From an uncultured Anaeromusa sp. (GTDB lineage: Bacteria > Bacillota > Negativicutes > Anaeromusales > Anaeromusaceae), in NCBI RefSeq assembly GCF_963668665.1, contig NZ_OY764902.1, positions 1-64,000 on the forward strand: DNA of 64,000 nt, given 5' to 3'. The position numbers were made by a program, and so were the translations under genes. Below, piece after piece: positions 42,218 through 50,671 of the stretch (positions are counted from its first letter, which is position 1; every line of letters begins with the position of its first letter). The notes beneath the pieces were generated by a model. The model ran no database searches. It was not told the origin of the DNA and worked only from the letters and a program-made list of their open reading frames with translations.

Positions 42218-42342
42218 CAGCAACGTATTTTAATAAAAAACTGAAAATTTAATATAATTAGAAAATATGGCAGGAATTATAAGTAAGTTAGTGAATAGGT
42301 ATCAATAAGACGGCTTGGAATGCGAGACGGGGGGGATGATTC

Positions 42343-43269
42343 GTGAAAGTAACCATGACCAATCGGAAATTACTGTTCGTGGCTTTGGCAATTAGTTTGG
42401 TGACGGCAACCCTGGCCTATCAGTACTTAAAAGGAGCTAGCGCTCTGAAAAACGAAGGGGAACTGCAAACGGTAGTGGTAGCGAAAAGCGATATTATACC
42501 CAAGACACGTCTGACGGCGGAAATGCTCAAAGAGGAAAAGGTACCGGGTAAATATGCTCAGCCTGGGGCTATCACTTCATTATCTTCCTTGGTGGGCGTA
42601 GTGGCCAAGGATAGCATTGGAGCGGGGGAGCAGATAACAGAACGCCGGCTGCTGTTGGATATGAAAGGCGTCGGCTTCACCGGGATTATTCCTCCCAACA
42701 AGCGAGCGATGGCGCTGGCTGTGAATGATGCGAGCGGTGTCGGCGGCTTGATTAAAGTGGGCGACTATGTGGATGCTCTGGTCACCTTTGATTCAGGCAG
42801 TGTAGGGGATAATGCCAGCCGGATGCTGTTGCAAAAACTGCTGGTTCTGGCGGTGAATCGGGAGACCGGACTGGATGCGGGCAGCAATGCAGCATCGAAG
42901 GAAGGCGGCAAGGTGGCGCCGAAGGAAGCAAGCAAAGCGACGACGGTGACTGTGGCGGTGGATCCAGAAGACGCCTCCAAGCTTTTTCTGGCCCAGGATA
43001 AAGGAAAAGTAGCCTTGATTTTGCGGCCGTATCTGCCTGTGCCGGAGCAAGTGATAACGCCGGTATCGACGCCTAGAGATCTAGTAGGGTCCTATGCGGG
43101 GCCGACAACTAAAGAAGTCAGTCCTGCTGCTCCTTCTATTTTTCCGACGGCTTCGCCACCGGTGCTGCCGCCGTCGTTGGCGCCGGCAGGCGCATTCGGC
43201 AACAACGGAAGCGCGGGCGGCGTGACGGTAATACGCGGCACGAAGGCGGAATCGGTAGCAGTAAATTGA
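42343..43269 (+). CDS. cpaB: Flp pilus assembly protein CpaB/RcpC
   Basis: The 308-residue protein has an N-terminal membrane anchor (about 6-26), a SAF domain (VVVAKSDIIPKTRLTAEMLK, about 45-110), an RcpC domain (MALAVNDASGVGGLIKVGDYVD), and a proline-rich C-terminus. CpaB acts in the periplasm with the secretin. The start is GTG at 42343, seven bases after a G7 ribosome site; ATG at 42355 is an alternative. It is the first gene of the Tad cluster; the secretin gene follows 16 bases later. Confidence 0.92.
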   Translation: MKVTMTNRKLLFVALAISLVTATLAYQYLKGASALKNEGELQTVVVAKSDIIPKTRLTAEMLKEEKVPGKYAQPGAITSLSSLVGVVAKDSIGAGEQITERRLLLDMKGVGFTGIIPPNKRAMALAVNDASGVGGLIKVGDYVDALVTFDSGSVGDNASRMLLQKLLVLAVNRETGLDAGSNAASKEGGKVAPKEASKATTVTVAVDPEDASKLFLAQDKGKVALILRPYLPVPEQVITPVSTPRDLVGSYAGPTTKEVSPAAPSIFPTASPPVLPPSLAPAGAFGNNGSAGGVTVIRGTKAESVAVN

Positions 43270-43285
43270 GGACGGAGGGAAGCAG

Positions 43286-44545
43286 ATGAAACGATGGATT
43301 TATATTTTGACAGTACTGATGGTTTTGTCTCTGGCGTCTGTGGCGTCGGCTGCCTCCTTATCGGTGGGACTGAACCAATCCAAAGTTATAGAGATGTCCG
43401 GCCTTACGCGTGTGGCCATTGCTAATCCGGAGATAGCCGATGTCATGGTGGTTTCCAGCTACGAGTTCTTGCTCGTGGGCAAGGGCACCGGCAAAACGAC
43501 CCTGCAGGTGTGGGCGGATAATGGTCTTAGCACCTATGAGGTGGAGGTTTCCTCTAACGACGCTGGCGCTGCTACGGAATTGCAGGCTTTGGTGGGCAGT
43601 GATGGCATCCGCGTCAGCAAGATTAACAAAACCGTTGTCTTGGAAGGCAAAGTTAACAGCCAATACCAAAAGCAGCGGGCGGAAAAGGTAGCTGGGGCGT
43701 ACGCGGAAAAAGTGGTCAATTTATTGGAAATTGTTCATCCTGTTCAGGTGAAATTGGAAACCATGATTCTCGAAATCGACGAAAAAAAGGTCAATGACCT
43801 GGGAGTTACCTGGGGTAATCTCAGCGGCGGCATTGTAAATCCAGGCAGCTTTCAAGCAGGGCAAAGTCAGGTAAACAGCTATGCTTCCAGCAGGGTGTTT
43901 GGAAATTTTGGGACCTATCAAAACATTAATGCGCAGGTTTCTGCGTTGGTACAAAACGGGAACGCCAAAATTCTTTCACGTCCTAACGTGATTACCTTGA
44001 GCGGGGATAAGGCGAACATTATGGTAGGCGGGCAAATTCCCATTCCCGTGAGCAACCAAAACGGGCAAATCTCTATTGAGTGGAAGGAGTACGGCATTAA
44101 ACTGGATATTGAGCCTCAGGTCAATTCTGATGGCTTGATTCAAAGCCGCATCAAGTCGGAAGTAAGCACCATGGAGTGGAACAGCACCCATCGCATCAAG
44201 ATTGGTACAAACCTCGATATTCCGCCGATTAAGATGAATAAGGCGGAAACCGTGCTGGCTCTTTCTTCAGGGCAGACCATGGCCTTAGGCGGTTTGATTA
44301 ACCGGGAAACTACTAAAGATATTACAAAAATTCCGTTTTTGGGTGACCTGCCTATTATTGGCAGCTTGTTCCGGAGTACTTCTTTTAACAATGGCGAAAC
44401 GGAATTGGTAATTTTGGTTACGCCAACCCTGGTGAATCCTGAGGAATATCAACCCTCAATGACGAAGGAGATGAAGGAGTTGTTGAAGGAAGATCCGTGG
44501 GGAGGGAAGAAAAATGACGGAAAAGATAAGGGTGCTGCTAGTTGA
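43286..44545 (+). CDS. cpaC: Secretin CpaC/RcpA (outer-membrane pore of the Tad pilus)
   Basis: The 419-residue protein has a signal peptide (ending near ASVASA), a pilus/BON-like N-terminal domain (residues about 25-100), a BON-type segment (about 100-150), and the secretin domain (about 220-400: ILSRPNVITLSGDKANIMVGGQIPIPV, GIKLDIEPQV, ALGGLINRE, IPFLGDLPIIGSLFR). It forms the outer-membrane channel, further evidence for a diderm envelope. Its end overlaps tadZ by 32 bases. Confidence 0.95.
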   Translation: MKRWIYILTVLMVLSLASVASAASLSVGLNQSKVIEMSGLTRVAIANPEIADVMVVSSYEFLLVGKGTGKTTLQVWADNGLSTYEVEVSSNDAGAATELQALVGSDGIRVSKINKTVVLEGKVNSQYQKQRAEKVAGAYAEKVVNLLEIVHPVQVKLETMILEIDEKKVNDLGVTWGNLSGGIVNPGSFQAGQSQVNSYASSRVFGNFGTYQNINAQVSALVQNGNAKILSRPNVITLSGDKANIMVGGQIPIPVSNQNGQISIEWKEYGIKLDIEPQVNSDGLIQSRIKSEVSTMEWNSTHRIKIGTNLDIPPIKMNKAETVLALSSGQTMALGGLINRETTKDITKIPFLGDLPIIGSLFRSTSFNNGETELVILVTPTLVNPEEYQPSMTKEMKELLKEDPWGGKKNDGKDKGAAS

Positions 44546-45731
44546 CGACAATGAAGATACGCTGCGCAACATTACGGAGCTATTGAATCATCATCAGGAA
44601 ATCTCTTTGGTTGGCAAAGCGAATACAGCTAAAATGGGTTTGGAGCAGGCTGCGGCACTGCAGCCGGATATCGTTCTCATGGACGTGAACATGCCAGGCA
44701 TGAATGGTATTGAAGCGGCGGAAGTCATGCAGGATCAAGCGCCCAATGTCAGCGTCATTATCATGAGCGTGCAAGGGGATCAGGAACATCTGCGACGAGC
44801 GATGATTGCCGGAGCGAAAAACTATCTGATTAAACCGTTCAGCAGTGAGGAAGTCATTTCGGCGATTAAACAAGTAGCGGATCTGGAGCGCCGGCGTCGG
44901 CGGCTGCTGCAAATGCCGACTAAAGGCAGGCGGGAAGGGCGGATTATTACAGTTTTCAGCACTAAGGGCGGTATTGGCAAGACCCTTATTGCCACGAACC
45001 TTTCCGTTGCCCTGGCGGAGCATACGAACTGCTCTACGGTGCTGGTAGATGGCTATTTGCAATTTGGTGACGCGGCGTTGTTTTTAAACTTGATGCCCCA
45101 GGCGACCATTGCGGATTTGATTAAAGATTTGGATCAAATGGACGAAGGCGTAATCCGCAGCTATCTTACCCCCTATAGTTCCCGACTGAGCGTCTTGGCG
45201 GCGCCGCATCGGCCGGAAGAGGCGGAAAGTATTTCCGGGGCGCAGATGGCGGAGATTTTGACCAAGCTAAAAGGCATGTTTGATTTTGTGGTGGTGGATA
45301 CGCCGCCAAGCTTTGCGGATTTTATGCTGAACATCTTGGATGTGTCCGATATGATCATCGTGGTTTCTTCGCTGGACTTGCCGACGATCAAGAACATCAA
45401 AATGTGTTTGGAAATTATGGACTCTCTTGGCTATCCAAGAGAAAAATTGCTGCTGCTGTTGAATCGCGCTAATTCAGAAGGGGGCATGACAAGGGTCGAA
45501 GTTGAGGATACCTTGAAGCGAAGCTTTGATATGGTGTTGCCTAGCGACGGCGTAATTGTCTTGGGCTCTGTAAACAGGGGGATTCCGCTTGTTGTGGGGA
45601 ACCCGGATGCTCCCATTGCACAGGCATTCTTTCAGTTGGCGCAGATTTTGGCGTATGGGGAAGTGAAGGCCCCGGAGAAGAAGGTGGAAACTGGGTTCAT
45701 GGCGCGCTTAAAACGAGCGTTTAAGAAATAG
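44514..45731 (+). CDS. tadZ: TadZ/CpaE: receiver domain plus ParA/MinD-like ATPase
   Basis: The 405-residue protein has a response-regulator receiver (1-125) and a MinD-like ATPase (about 140-390) with deviant Walker A KGGIGKT (151-157) and VVVDTPPS. TadZ localises the pilus machine at the cell pole or envelope. Its receiver keeps all phosphorylation residues: Asp11, Asp12, Asp57, Ser85 and Lys107. Many TadZ receivers are reported to be atypical, so this one may still take a phosphoryl group. It overlaps the secretin gene, and tadB follows behind AAGGAGGTG. Confidence 0.93.
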   Translation: MTEKIRVLLVDDNEDTLRNITELLNHHQEISLVGKANTAKMGLEQAAALQPDIVLMDVNMPGMNGIEAAEVMQDQAPNVSVIIMSVQGDQEHLRRAMIAGAKNYLIKPFSSEEVISAIKQVADLERRRRRLLQMPTKGRREGRIITVFSTKGGIGKTLIATNLSVALAEHTNCSTVLVDGYLQFGDAALFLNLMPQATIADLIKDLDQMDEGVIRSYLTPYSSRLSVLAAPHRPEEAESISGAQMAEILTKLKGMFDFVVVDTPPSFADFMLNILDVSDMIIVVSSLDLPTIKNIKMCLEIMDSLGYPREKLLLLLNRANSEGGMTRVEVEDTLKRSFDMVLPSDGVIVLGSVNRGIPLVVGNPDAPIAQAFFQLAQILAYGEVKAPEKKVETGFMARLKRAFKK

Positions 45732-45757
45732 CGAGCCTCTGCCAAGGAGGTGTGAAA

Positions 45758-46726
45758 ATGGCTTTACTCATTGCGTTGCTGATCTTTTTAACGACCTTGT
45801 TGGTGCTGTGGGTGTTGCGGCGGTTTTTGCTGCAGGAACGAAAAGAAATTAGCGAGCGCTTGGATAGCTATGTGACAAAGCGGACCAGCGAACGGGCCGT
45901 GGCGCCGGCAGCGGATAGCCAGGCATCGGGGATTCGCGATTCTTTCCGCTGGCTGTCTGGCTTGTTGGAGTCGACGCGTTTTGCCAACAAGAGTCTGGAA
46001 CGGCGGTTGCTGCAGGCGGGGCTTTTGCTGAGGCCGGGCGAGTTTCTCCTGCTCTGTCTGGTAATCGCTGGGGGCGGTGTTCTGCTGGGTTTGGTACTGC
46101 TGGGACAGAATCAAGGGCTCATTGTTTTTGGCGTGGTCGGTTATTTGCTGCCGCATTTTGTGCTGCAGCGTAAAGTTCGCCAGCGGGCCAAGATGTTTGA
46201 TGCGCAGTTGGGAGACGCGCTGGTGCTCATTGCCAACTCGCTGCGTACGGGCTATAGCTTTATGCAGGCCATTGACATGGTGGCTAAAGAGATGGCGCCG
46301 CCGATCAGCGAAGAGTTTGCCAGGGTTATCCGGGAGATGAGTCTGGGTATCCCGACGGAAACCGCCATGAACGGTTTGACTCAGCGGGTAGATAGTGAGG
46401 ATTTGGATTTGGTGGTAACCGCTATGCTGATACAGCGGCAGATCGGGGGCAATTTAGCGGAAATTTTGGATAAGATTGCCGGGACCATTCGTGAACGGGT
46501 GCGTCTGCGCGGGCAGATCCAGACGCTGACTGCCCAAGGAAGGCTGTCGGGAGTGATTGTAGGCGTACTGCCTTTTGCCGTGGGCGGATTTATCTACGTG
46601 GTGAATCCGGGGTATATTTCCGGCATGTTTACCAATCCAGTCGGGCAGAAAATGCTCGCCGTGGGACTTGTGTTGCAGGGCTTGGGAATTTTGTTGATTC
46701 GCAAGATTATCGATATTGAGGTATGA
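45758..46726 (+). CDS. tadB: Tad inner-membrane platform protein TadB
   Basis: TadB has a type II secretion F domain. The 322 residues include an N-terminal helix, a paired helix region (about 90-130), the cytoplasmic F domain (GDALVLIANSLRTGYSFMQAIDMVAKEM, about 150-270) and two C-terminal helices. The start is ATG at 45758, seven bases after AAGGAGG. With TadC it forms the inner-membrane base that passes pilin to the fibre. Unlike most Tad loci it is separated from tadC by the pilin, TadE/G and ATPase genes. A degenerate copy of its last 25 or so codons lies at 47190-47275. Confidence 0.93.
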   Translation: MALLIALLIFLTTLLVLWVLRRFLLQERKEISERLDSYVTKRTSERAVAPAADSQASGIRDSFRWLSGLLESTRFANKSLERRLLQAGLLLRPGEFLLLCLVIAGGGVLLGLVLLGQNQGLIVFGVVGYLLPHFVLQRKVRQRAKMFDAQLGDALVLIANSLRTGYSFMQAIDMVAKEMAPPISEEFARVIREMSLGIPTETAMNGLTQRVDSEDLDLVVTAMLIQRQIGGNLAEILDKIAGTIRERVRLRGQIQTLTAQGRLSGVIVGVLPFAVGGFIYVVNPGYISGMFTNPVGQKMLAVGLVLQGLGILLIRKIIDIEV

Positions 46727-46729
46727 TGC

Positions 46730-46766
46730 ACAAGCGCCGGCTGATAAAGCCGGTGCTTGTTACCTT
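46730..46766 (+). terminator. Hairpin after tadB (first copy)
   Basis: ACAAGCGCCGGC pairs with GCCGGTGCTTGT (one G-U) around TGATAAA, followed by a weak T tail. The same hairpin recurs at 47279-47315. Confidence 0.6.
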
Positions 46767-47005
46767 TTAAAAGCCAAATGAAAGAAAAGGCTCTAAAATA
46801 TCAGAAAATTTAAATTAAAAAAGCAAATGCAATAGTGCCAAATGGATAAAAATGTTATAATTACATTAGAATTTGATAATAATTAGAAGTAAAATAAAGG
46901 CCTAAAACGATAACAAGGCAATTGGCGGTTTGAAGAGAGGTATAGCGGCAATTGCTGGAAGAAAGAAGTAGCGGTTTCCTGTTTTGTATAAAGGAGGGGA
47001 CGGTC

Positions 47006-47173
47006 ATGCTGCGCAAACTGAAGGCGTTGCTGCGGGGCTGCAAAGGTCAAACCATGGTGGAATACGCCTTGATTCTGGTTCTTATCGCTATTGCGGCCAT
47101 TGTAATCCTGGGAACTCTGGGGGATACGATTGTGGCTGTTTTTACTGAAGTTATCGCTGCGCTAACTTCATGA
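47006..47173 (+). CDS. flp: Flp type IVb prepilin, copy 1
   Basis: The 55-residue prepilin has a short basic leader (MLRKLKALLRGCKG), the processing site G/QTMVEY, and a hydrophobic helix to the end. The Glu five residues after the Gly and the following Tyr are the signature of Flp pilins. It is the main subunit of the Tad pilus after cleavage. AAAGGAGGGG precedes the ATG. A TATAAT lies at 46856-46861 but without a good -35. Confidence 0.93.
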   Translation: MLRKLKALLRGCKGQTMVEYALILVLIAIAAIVILGTLGDTIVAVFTEVIAALTS

Positions 47174-47189
47174 GGCTGGAATATTAGCG

Positions 47190-47275
47190 AAGGGAAGAAG
47201 ATTATGGCTGGGGGACTTGGGGGGGCAGAAACTGGAATCTTATTGATCTGTAAGAGCGTCGATGTTGAAGTTTGA
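47190..47275 (+). pseudogene. Duplicated 3' end of tadB
   Basis: This stretch matches the last codons of tadB at a constant offset of 549 bases. The reading GILLICKSVDVEV followed by TGA mirrors GILLIRKIIDIEV followed by TGA. Upstream, GGGGGACTTG mirrors GTGGGACTTG. It has no start and is a by-product of the tandem duplication that produced the second pilin gene. Confidence 0.8.
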
Positions 47276-47278
47276 CGC

Positions 47279-47315
47279 ATAAGCGCCGGCTGATAAAGCC
47301 GGTGCTTGTTACGCT
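47279..47315 (+). terminator. Hairpin, second copy
   Basis: It carries the same stem and TGATAAA loop as at 46730-46766, offset by 549 bases, with a weak T tail. Confidence 0.6.
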
Positions 47316-47400
47316 TTAAAGACAAAAGAACGTAAAGAACGGACTAAAATGACTGAAAAATTACATTAAAAAATAAAAATAAACAAAAACAAGGCGTGTA

Positions 47401-47428
47401 TTGACAAAACCGCAAGAAGTGTTATAAT
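47401..47428 (+). promoter_or_regulatory. Promoter of the second flp gene
   Basis: TTGACA (47401-47406) and TATAAT (47423-47428) with a 16-base spacer form a near-consensus promoter. The aligned region before copy 1 has TATAAT but no TTGACA. Confidence 0.8.
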
Positions 47429-47572
47429 GATATTAGAAGATAATAATGAAACGGTGAAAATAAAACTTAAAAATAACGACAAGAACATTGTCGACTTGAA
47501 GGGAGGCATGGAGGCCATTGCTGGAGGAACGAAGTAGCGGGTTTCCTGTTTTAGATAAAGGAGGGGACGATC

Positions 47573-47743
47573 ATGCTGCGGAAACTGATGGCATTGTTAC
47601 GGGGACACAAAGGGCAAACCATGGTGGAATACGCTTTGATTCTGGTTCTCATCTCTATCGCAGCCATTGTGATCATGGGAACGATGGGAGATACAATCAT
47701 CGCTGTTTTCACAGAAGTTATCGCTGCACTAACTGGAGTATAG
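47573..47743 (+). CDS. flp: Flp type IVb prepilin, copy 2
   Basis: The 56-residue prepilin differs from copy 1 at only a few positions (MLRKLMALLRGHKG, then QTMVEYALILVLIS). The cleavage site G/QTMVEY is kept and the Cys in the leader of copy 1 is His here. The 5' region with AAAGGAGGGG is also duplicated. It has its own strong promoter and is followed by a strong terminator, so it is probably the more highly expressed copy. Confidence 0.93.
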   Translation: MLRKLMALLRGHKGQTMVEYALILVLISIAAIVIMGTMGDTIIAVFTEVIAALTGV

Positions 47744-47798
47744 GATAGATGTTAATGCTATCCCAGATCGAAATAGTTCTCAGGTATGCTTATGGTAT

Positions 47799-47835
47799 AA
47801 AAACCTCTCTGGCAGAAAGTCAGAGAGGTTTTTTA
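47799..47835 (+). terminator. Terminator after the pilin genes
   Basis: AAAAACCTCTCTG pairs with CAGAGAGGTTTTT around a nine-base loop, followed by T. It would isolate the abundant pilin message from tadE. Confidence 0.9.
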
Positions 47836-47940
47836 TAGGTTATACTGTTATAATATGGTATAATATAATCAGAAAAATGAAAAAATAAAGACAAGATTGT
47901 ATAGGATGCAAAACAGGGAAAACCAGGGGGAGGGCTTTCT

Positions 47941-48333
47941 ATGAAAAAACATGGGAAGTGGCGTGGCCAACAGGGGCAAGCCTTGGTGGAAATGGCATTG
48001 ACAGTGCTGATTCTATTGACCATTTTTTTGGGGACTATTGAATTTGGCATTATCCTGCACCAGCATCAGATGGTGACCCATGCAGCCAGAGAAGGCGCAC
48101 GGGTGGCGGCGGTAAGTAATGACGATGCCCAGGTGCGGGCTGTGGTTGTTAATGCCGCGGCTGGGACGAATCCTGACGAACTGACCATAGTGATTACGCC
48201 GGCTGCACCTCGGGCGCAGGGCTCTGCGGTGACGGTGAGCGTCACCGTTCCGACTCATGTCATCAGCGGGATTGCTCAAGCGTTTAATCCGGCAGCGGAA
48301 GTGCAGGGAACAGCAACTATGCGGGTAGAATAG
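47941..48333 (+). CDS. tadE: TadE-like pseudopilin
   Basis: The 130-residue protein has a short basic leader with a prepilin-like site (QQGQALVEMAL), one membrane helix (about 16-38), and the TadE feature HQMVTHAAREGARVAAV. TadE proteins are cleaved by the prepilin peptidase and act in pilus assembly. GGGGGAGG lies before the ATG. tadG follows 12 bases later. Confidence 0.9.
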   Translation: MKKHGKWRGQQGQALVEMALTVLILLTIFLGTIEFGIILHQHQMVTHAAREGARVAAVSNDDAQVRAVVVNAAAGTNPDELTIVITPAAPRAQGSAVTVSVTVPTHVISGIAQAFNPAAEVQGTATMRVE

Positions 48334-48345
48334 GAGGGGACAGAG

Positions 48346-49263
48346 ATGCGGTATGGTTGGAAGGTGTTACAGGTATTGCGGGAGCCGCGCGGCGCAACAA
48401 TGGTGCTGGTGGCGGGAGCCATTTTTGTATTGCTGGGGATTACCGCCTTGGCTGTTGACGCAGGATTTCTGTATTGGAATAAAGCGCAAGTGCAGACGGC
48501 AGCCGATGCAGCCGCTCTGGCGGGAGCGCAGGAGCTACGCCACAGTCCGGAGGCTGCTGTAAGCGAAGCCAGAGCGTATGCGGCGCTGAACGGCAAAGCG
48601 GACGATGTAGTGACGCCGGATACTTCGGTGGAAAACCAGCTTACGGTAACCGTCTGGCGGATGGTAGATTTATATTTTGCCAATATTTTTGGTATCCCCC
48701 AGTGGCCGGTTGAGGCCACGGCGACCGCAGGACTGCAGCCGGCGGTTGGGGTGATTGGGATTGTGCCCTTCGGCATCGTTTTGAATAACAATCTTACCTA
48801 TGGCACCCAGGTTACCATAAAATACGGCAGCGGTGAAGGGTACAGCGGCAATTTCCATGCGTTGGCTTTGGGGGGGACCGGCGCCTCTAATTATCAAGCT
48901 AATATTGAGCAAGGCTATGGCGGCGTAGTTCGTATTGGCGATTGGATTCAGACCGAGACTGGCAATATGGCTGGCCCTAGCATTAAGGGTGTTTCTTATC
49001 GTGTGAATCAGGATCCGAGCTCAACCTATTTGAACGTGCAGGATGGATCAGCGCGGATTATTGTCGTGCCGATGCTGACGAGTTTTGAGGTCAGCGGCCG
49101 CACGGATGTGCAGGTTGCCGGCTTTGCCGCCTTCTTTTTAGAAGGAGTTGGAAAAAGTGGAAATGATAATTATGTTATAGGCTCTTTCTTAAAGTTTGTT
49201 ACACCTGGTGAGGGGGGGAGCAATCCAGACTGGGGCGTGTATACGGTCAAGCTGGTCCGCTAA
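48346..49263 (+). CDS. tadG: TadG-like pilus assembly protein
   Basis: The 305-residue protein begins with a TadG N-terminal region: a membrane helix (MVLVAGAIFVLLGITALAV) and DAGFLYWNKAQVQTAADAAALAGAQEL. The extracytoplasmic remainder is rich in Gly, Thr and Val without a recognisable domain; no von Willebrand factor domain was seen. An ATAGGAGGGG ribosome site lies before the ATG. tadA follows 19 bases later. Confidence 0.88.
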   Translation: MRYGWKVLQVLREPRGATMVLVAGAIFVLLGITALAVDAGFLYWNKAQVQTAADAAALAGAQELRHSPEAAVSEARAYAALNGKADDVVTPDTSVENQLTVTVWRMVDLYFANIFGIPQWPVEATATAGLQPAVGVIGIVPFGIVLNNNLTYGTQVTIKYGSGEGYSGNFHALALGGTGASNYQANIEQGYGGVVRIGDWIQTETGNMAGPSIKGVSYRVNQDPSSTYLNVQDGSARIIVVPMLTSFEVSGRTDVQVAGFAAFFLEGVGKSGNDNYVIGSFLKFVTPGEGGSNPDWGVYTVKLVR

Positions 49264-49282
49264 GCAGAGAGGGGGCGTGGAT

Positions 49283-50671
49283 ATGTCGTTGCTGAAGCGC
49301 AGAATTGAGGAGAAGAAGAAGGCCGCTCAGCCGGCGCTGGGCATACCTGAGGCGTTAGAGGAGTCTTTTGTGCAGACAGACCCTTATCAAGAGATGAAAA
49401 GCCATATTCACCAGCGCATTGTAGAGGCCATGAACCAAGAAGAGGGAAAAATCTTAACAAGCAAAAATCCAGACCGCAAGCAGTTGGAAGAGTTTGTCGG
49501 ACAGATTTGCAATCAGGTGATGGAAGAGCAGGATATACCCATTCCCCGCAATGATCGGAACAAGATTGTGGACGAAATGATGGATGCCGTTTTGGGCTTT
49601 GGTCCCATTGACCCGCTCTTGAAGGATGAAACCATTTCCGAAGTCATGGTGAACCGGGCCAACCAAATTTATATTGAACGCAAAGGCAAGCTTTTTAAAG
49701 CGGATGTCCGTTTTCGCGATGACGCTCATGTGATGCAGATTATCGAGAAAATCGTCTCCCCTTTGGGGCGGCGTATCGACGAGAGCTCTCCCATGGTGGA
49801 CGCTCGTTTGCCTGACGGCTCGCGGGTCAATGCCATTATTCCGCCTCTAGCTTTGAAGGGGCCTTGTTTAACCATTCGTAAGTTCTCTAAAAATCCTTTG
49901 ACGGTCAGCCGTTTAATCGATTATGGCACTTTGACCAAGGACATGGCGGAGTTTCTCCGGGCCTGCGTGCAGGGCAAACTTAATATTGTCGTGTCTGGCG
50001 GTACCGGTTCCGGCAAGACGACGACGCTGAATGTCCTCTCCTCTTTTATTCCCGGGGATGAGCGCATTGTTACCATTGAGGATGCGGCAGAGCTGCAGCT
50101 GCGCCAGGATCATGTGGTAACCTTGGAGTCGCGGCCTGCTAATATTGAAGGCAAGGGCGCCATTACCATGCGCGACTTGGTGAAAAATGCGTTGCGTATG
50201 CGGCCGGACCGCATTGTAGTGGGCGAGGTCCGCGGCGGGGAAGCGCTGGATATGCTTCAGGCGATGAATACCGGCCATGACGGCTCGCTGACCACCGGCC
50301 ATGCCAACAGTCCCAGGGACATGCTGGCTCGGCTGGAGACCATGGTGCTGATGGCGGGCATGGACTTGCCAGTGCAGGCTATTCGGGAACAGATTGCTTC
50401 AGCGGTGGACTTGATTGTGCACCAGTCGCGGCTGCAGGACGGCAGTCGGCGTATTACCCATCTGACAGAGGTGCGCGGCATGGAGGGGAGCATTATTACT
50501 CTGCAGGATCTCTTTATTTTCGACCAAAAAGGCAAGGATGATCATGGACGAATTGTGGGGCATTTTAAGCCTATGGGCATTCGCCCCAAGTTTTATGAAA
50601 AACTGGTGACCAATGGTATTGTTTTGCCTACGGAGCTTTTCTGGGCATCGGAAGAAGAGGGGGGATGGTAA
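49283..50671 (+). CDS. cpaF: TadA/CpaF secretion ATPase
   Basis: The 462-residue ATPase powers Flp pilus assembly. Walker A GGTGSGKT is at 239-246; the Asp box (ERIVTIEDAAEL), Walker B (RIVVGEVRGGEALDMLQAM) and His box (GHDGSLTTGHANSP) follow. The start is ATG at 49283 behind GAGAGGGGG; upstream codons in frame belong to the tadG region. TadC begins at the next base after its stop. Confidence 0.95.
   Translation: MSLLKRRIEEKKKAAQPALGIPEALEESFVQTDPYQEMKSHIHQRIVEAMNQEEGKILTSKNPDRKQLEEFVGQICNQVMEEQDIPIPRNDRNKIVDEMMDAVLGFGPIDPLLKDETISEVMVNRANQIYIERKGKLFKADVRFRDDAHVMQIIEKIVSPLGRRIDESSPMVDARLPDGSRVNAIIPPLALKGPCLTIRKFSKNPLTVSRLIDYGTLTKDMAEFLRACVQGKLNIVVSGGTGSGKTTTLNVLSSFIPGDERIVTIEDAAELQLRQDHVVTLESRPANIEGKGAITMRDLVKNALRMRPDRIVVGEVRGGEALDMLQAMNTGHDGSLTTGHANSPRDMLARLETMVLMAGMDLPVQAIREQIASAVDLIVHQSRLQDGSRRITHLTEVRGMEGSIITLQDLFIFDQKGKDDHGRIVGHFKPMGIRPKFYEKLVTNGIVLPTELFWASEEEGGW

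Noticed and set aside
47518-47748. 76-codon open frame across the second pilin gene
   Set aside because: It runs out of frame through the duplicated leader and flp copy 2; the conserved product is the pilin starting at 47573.
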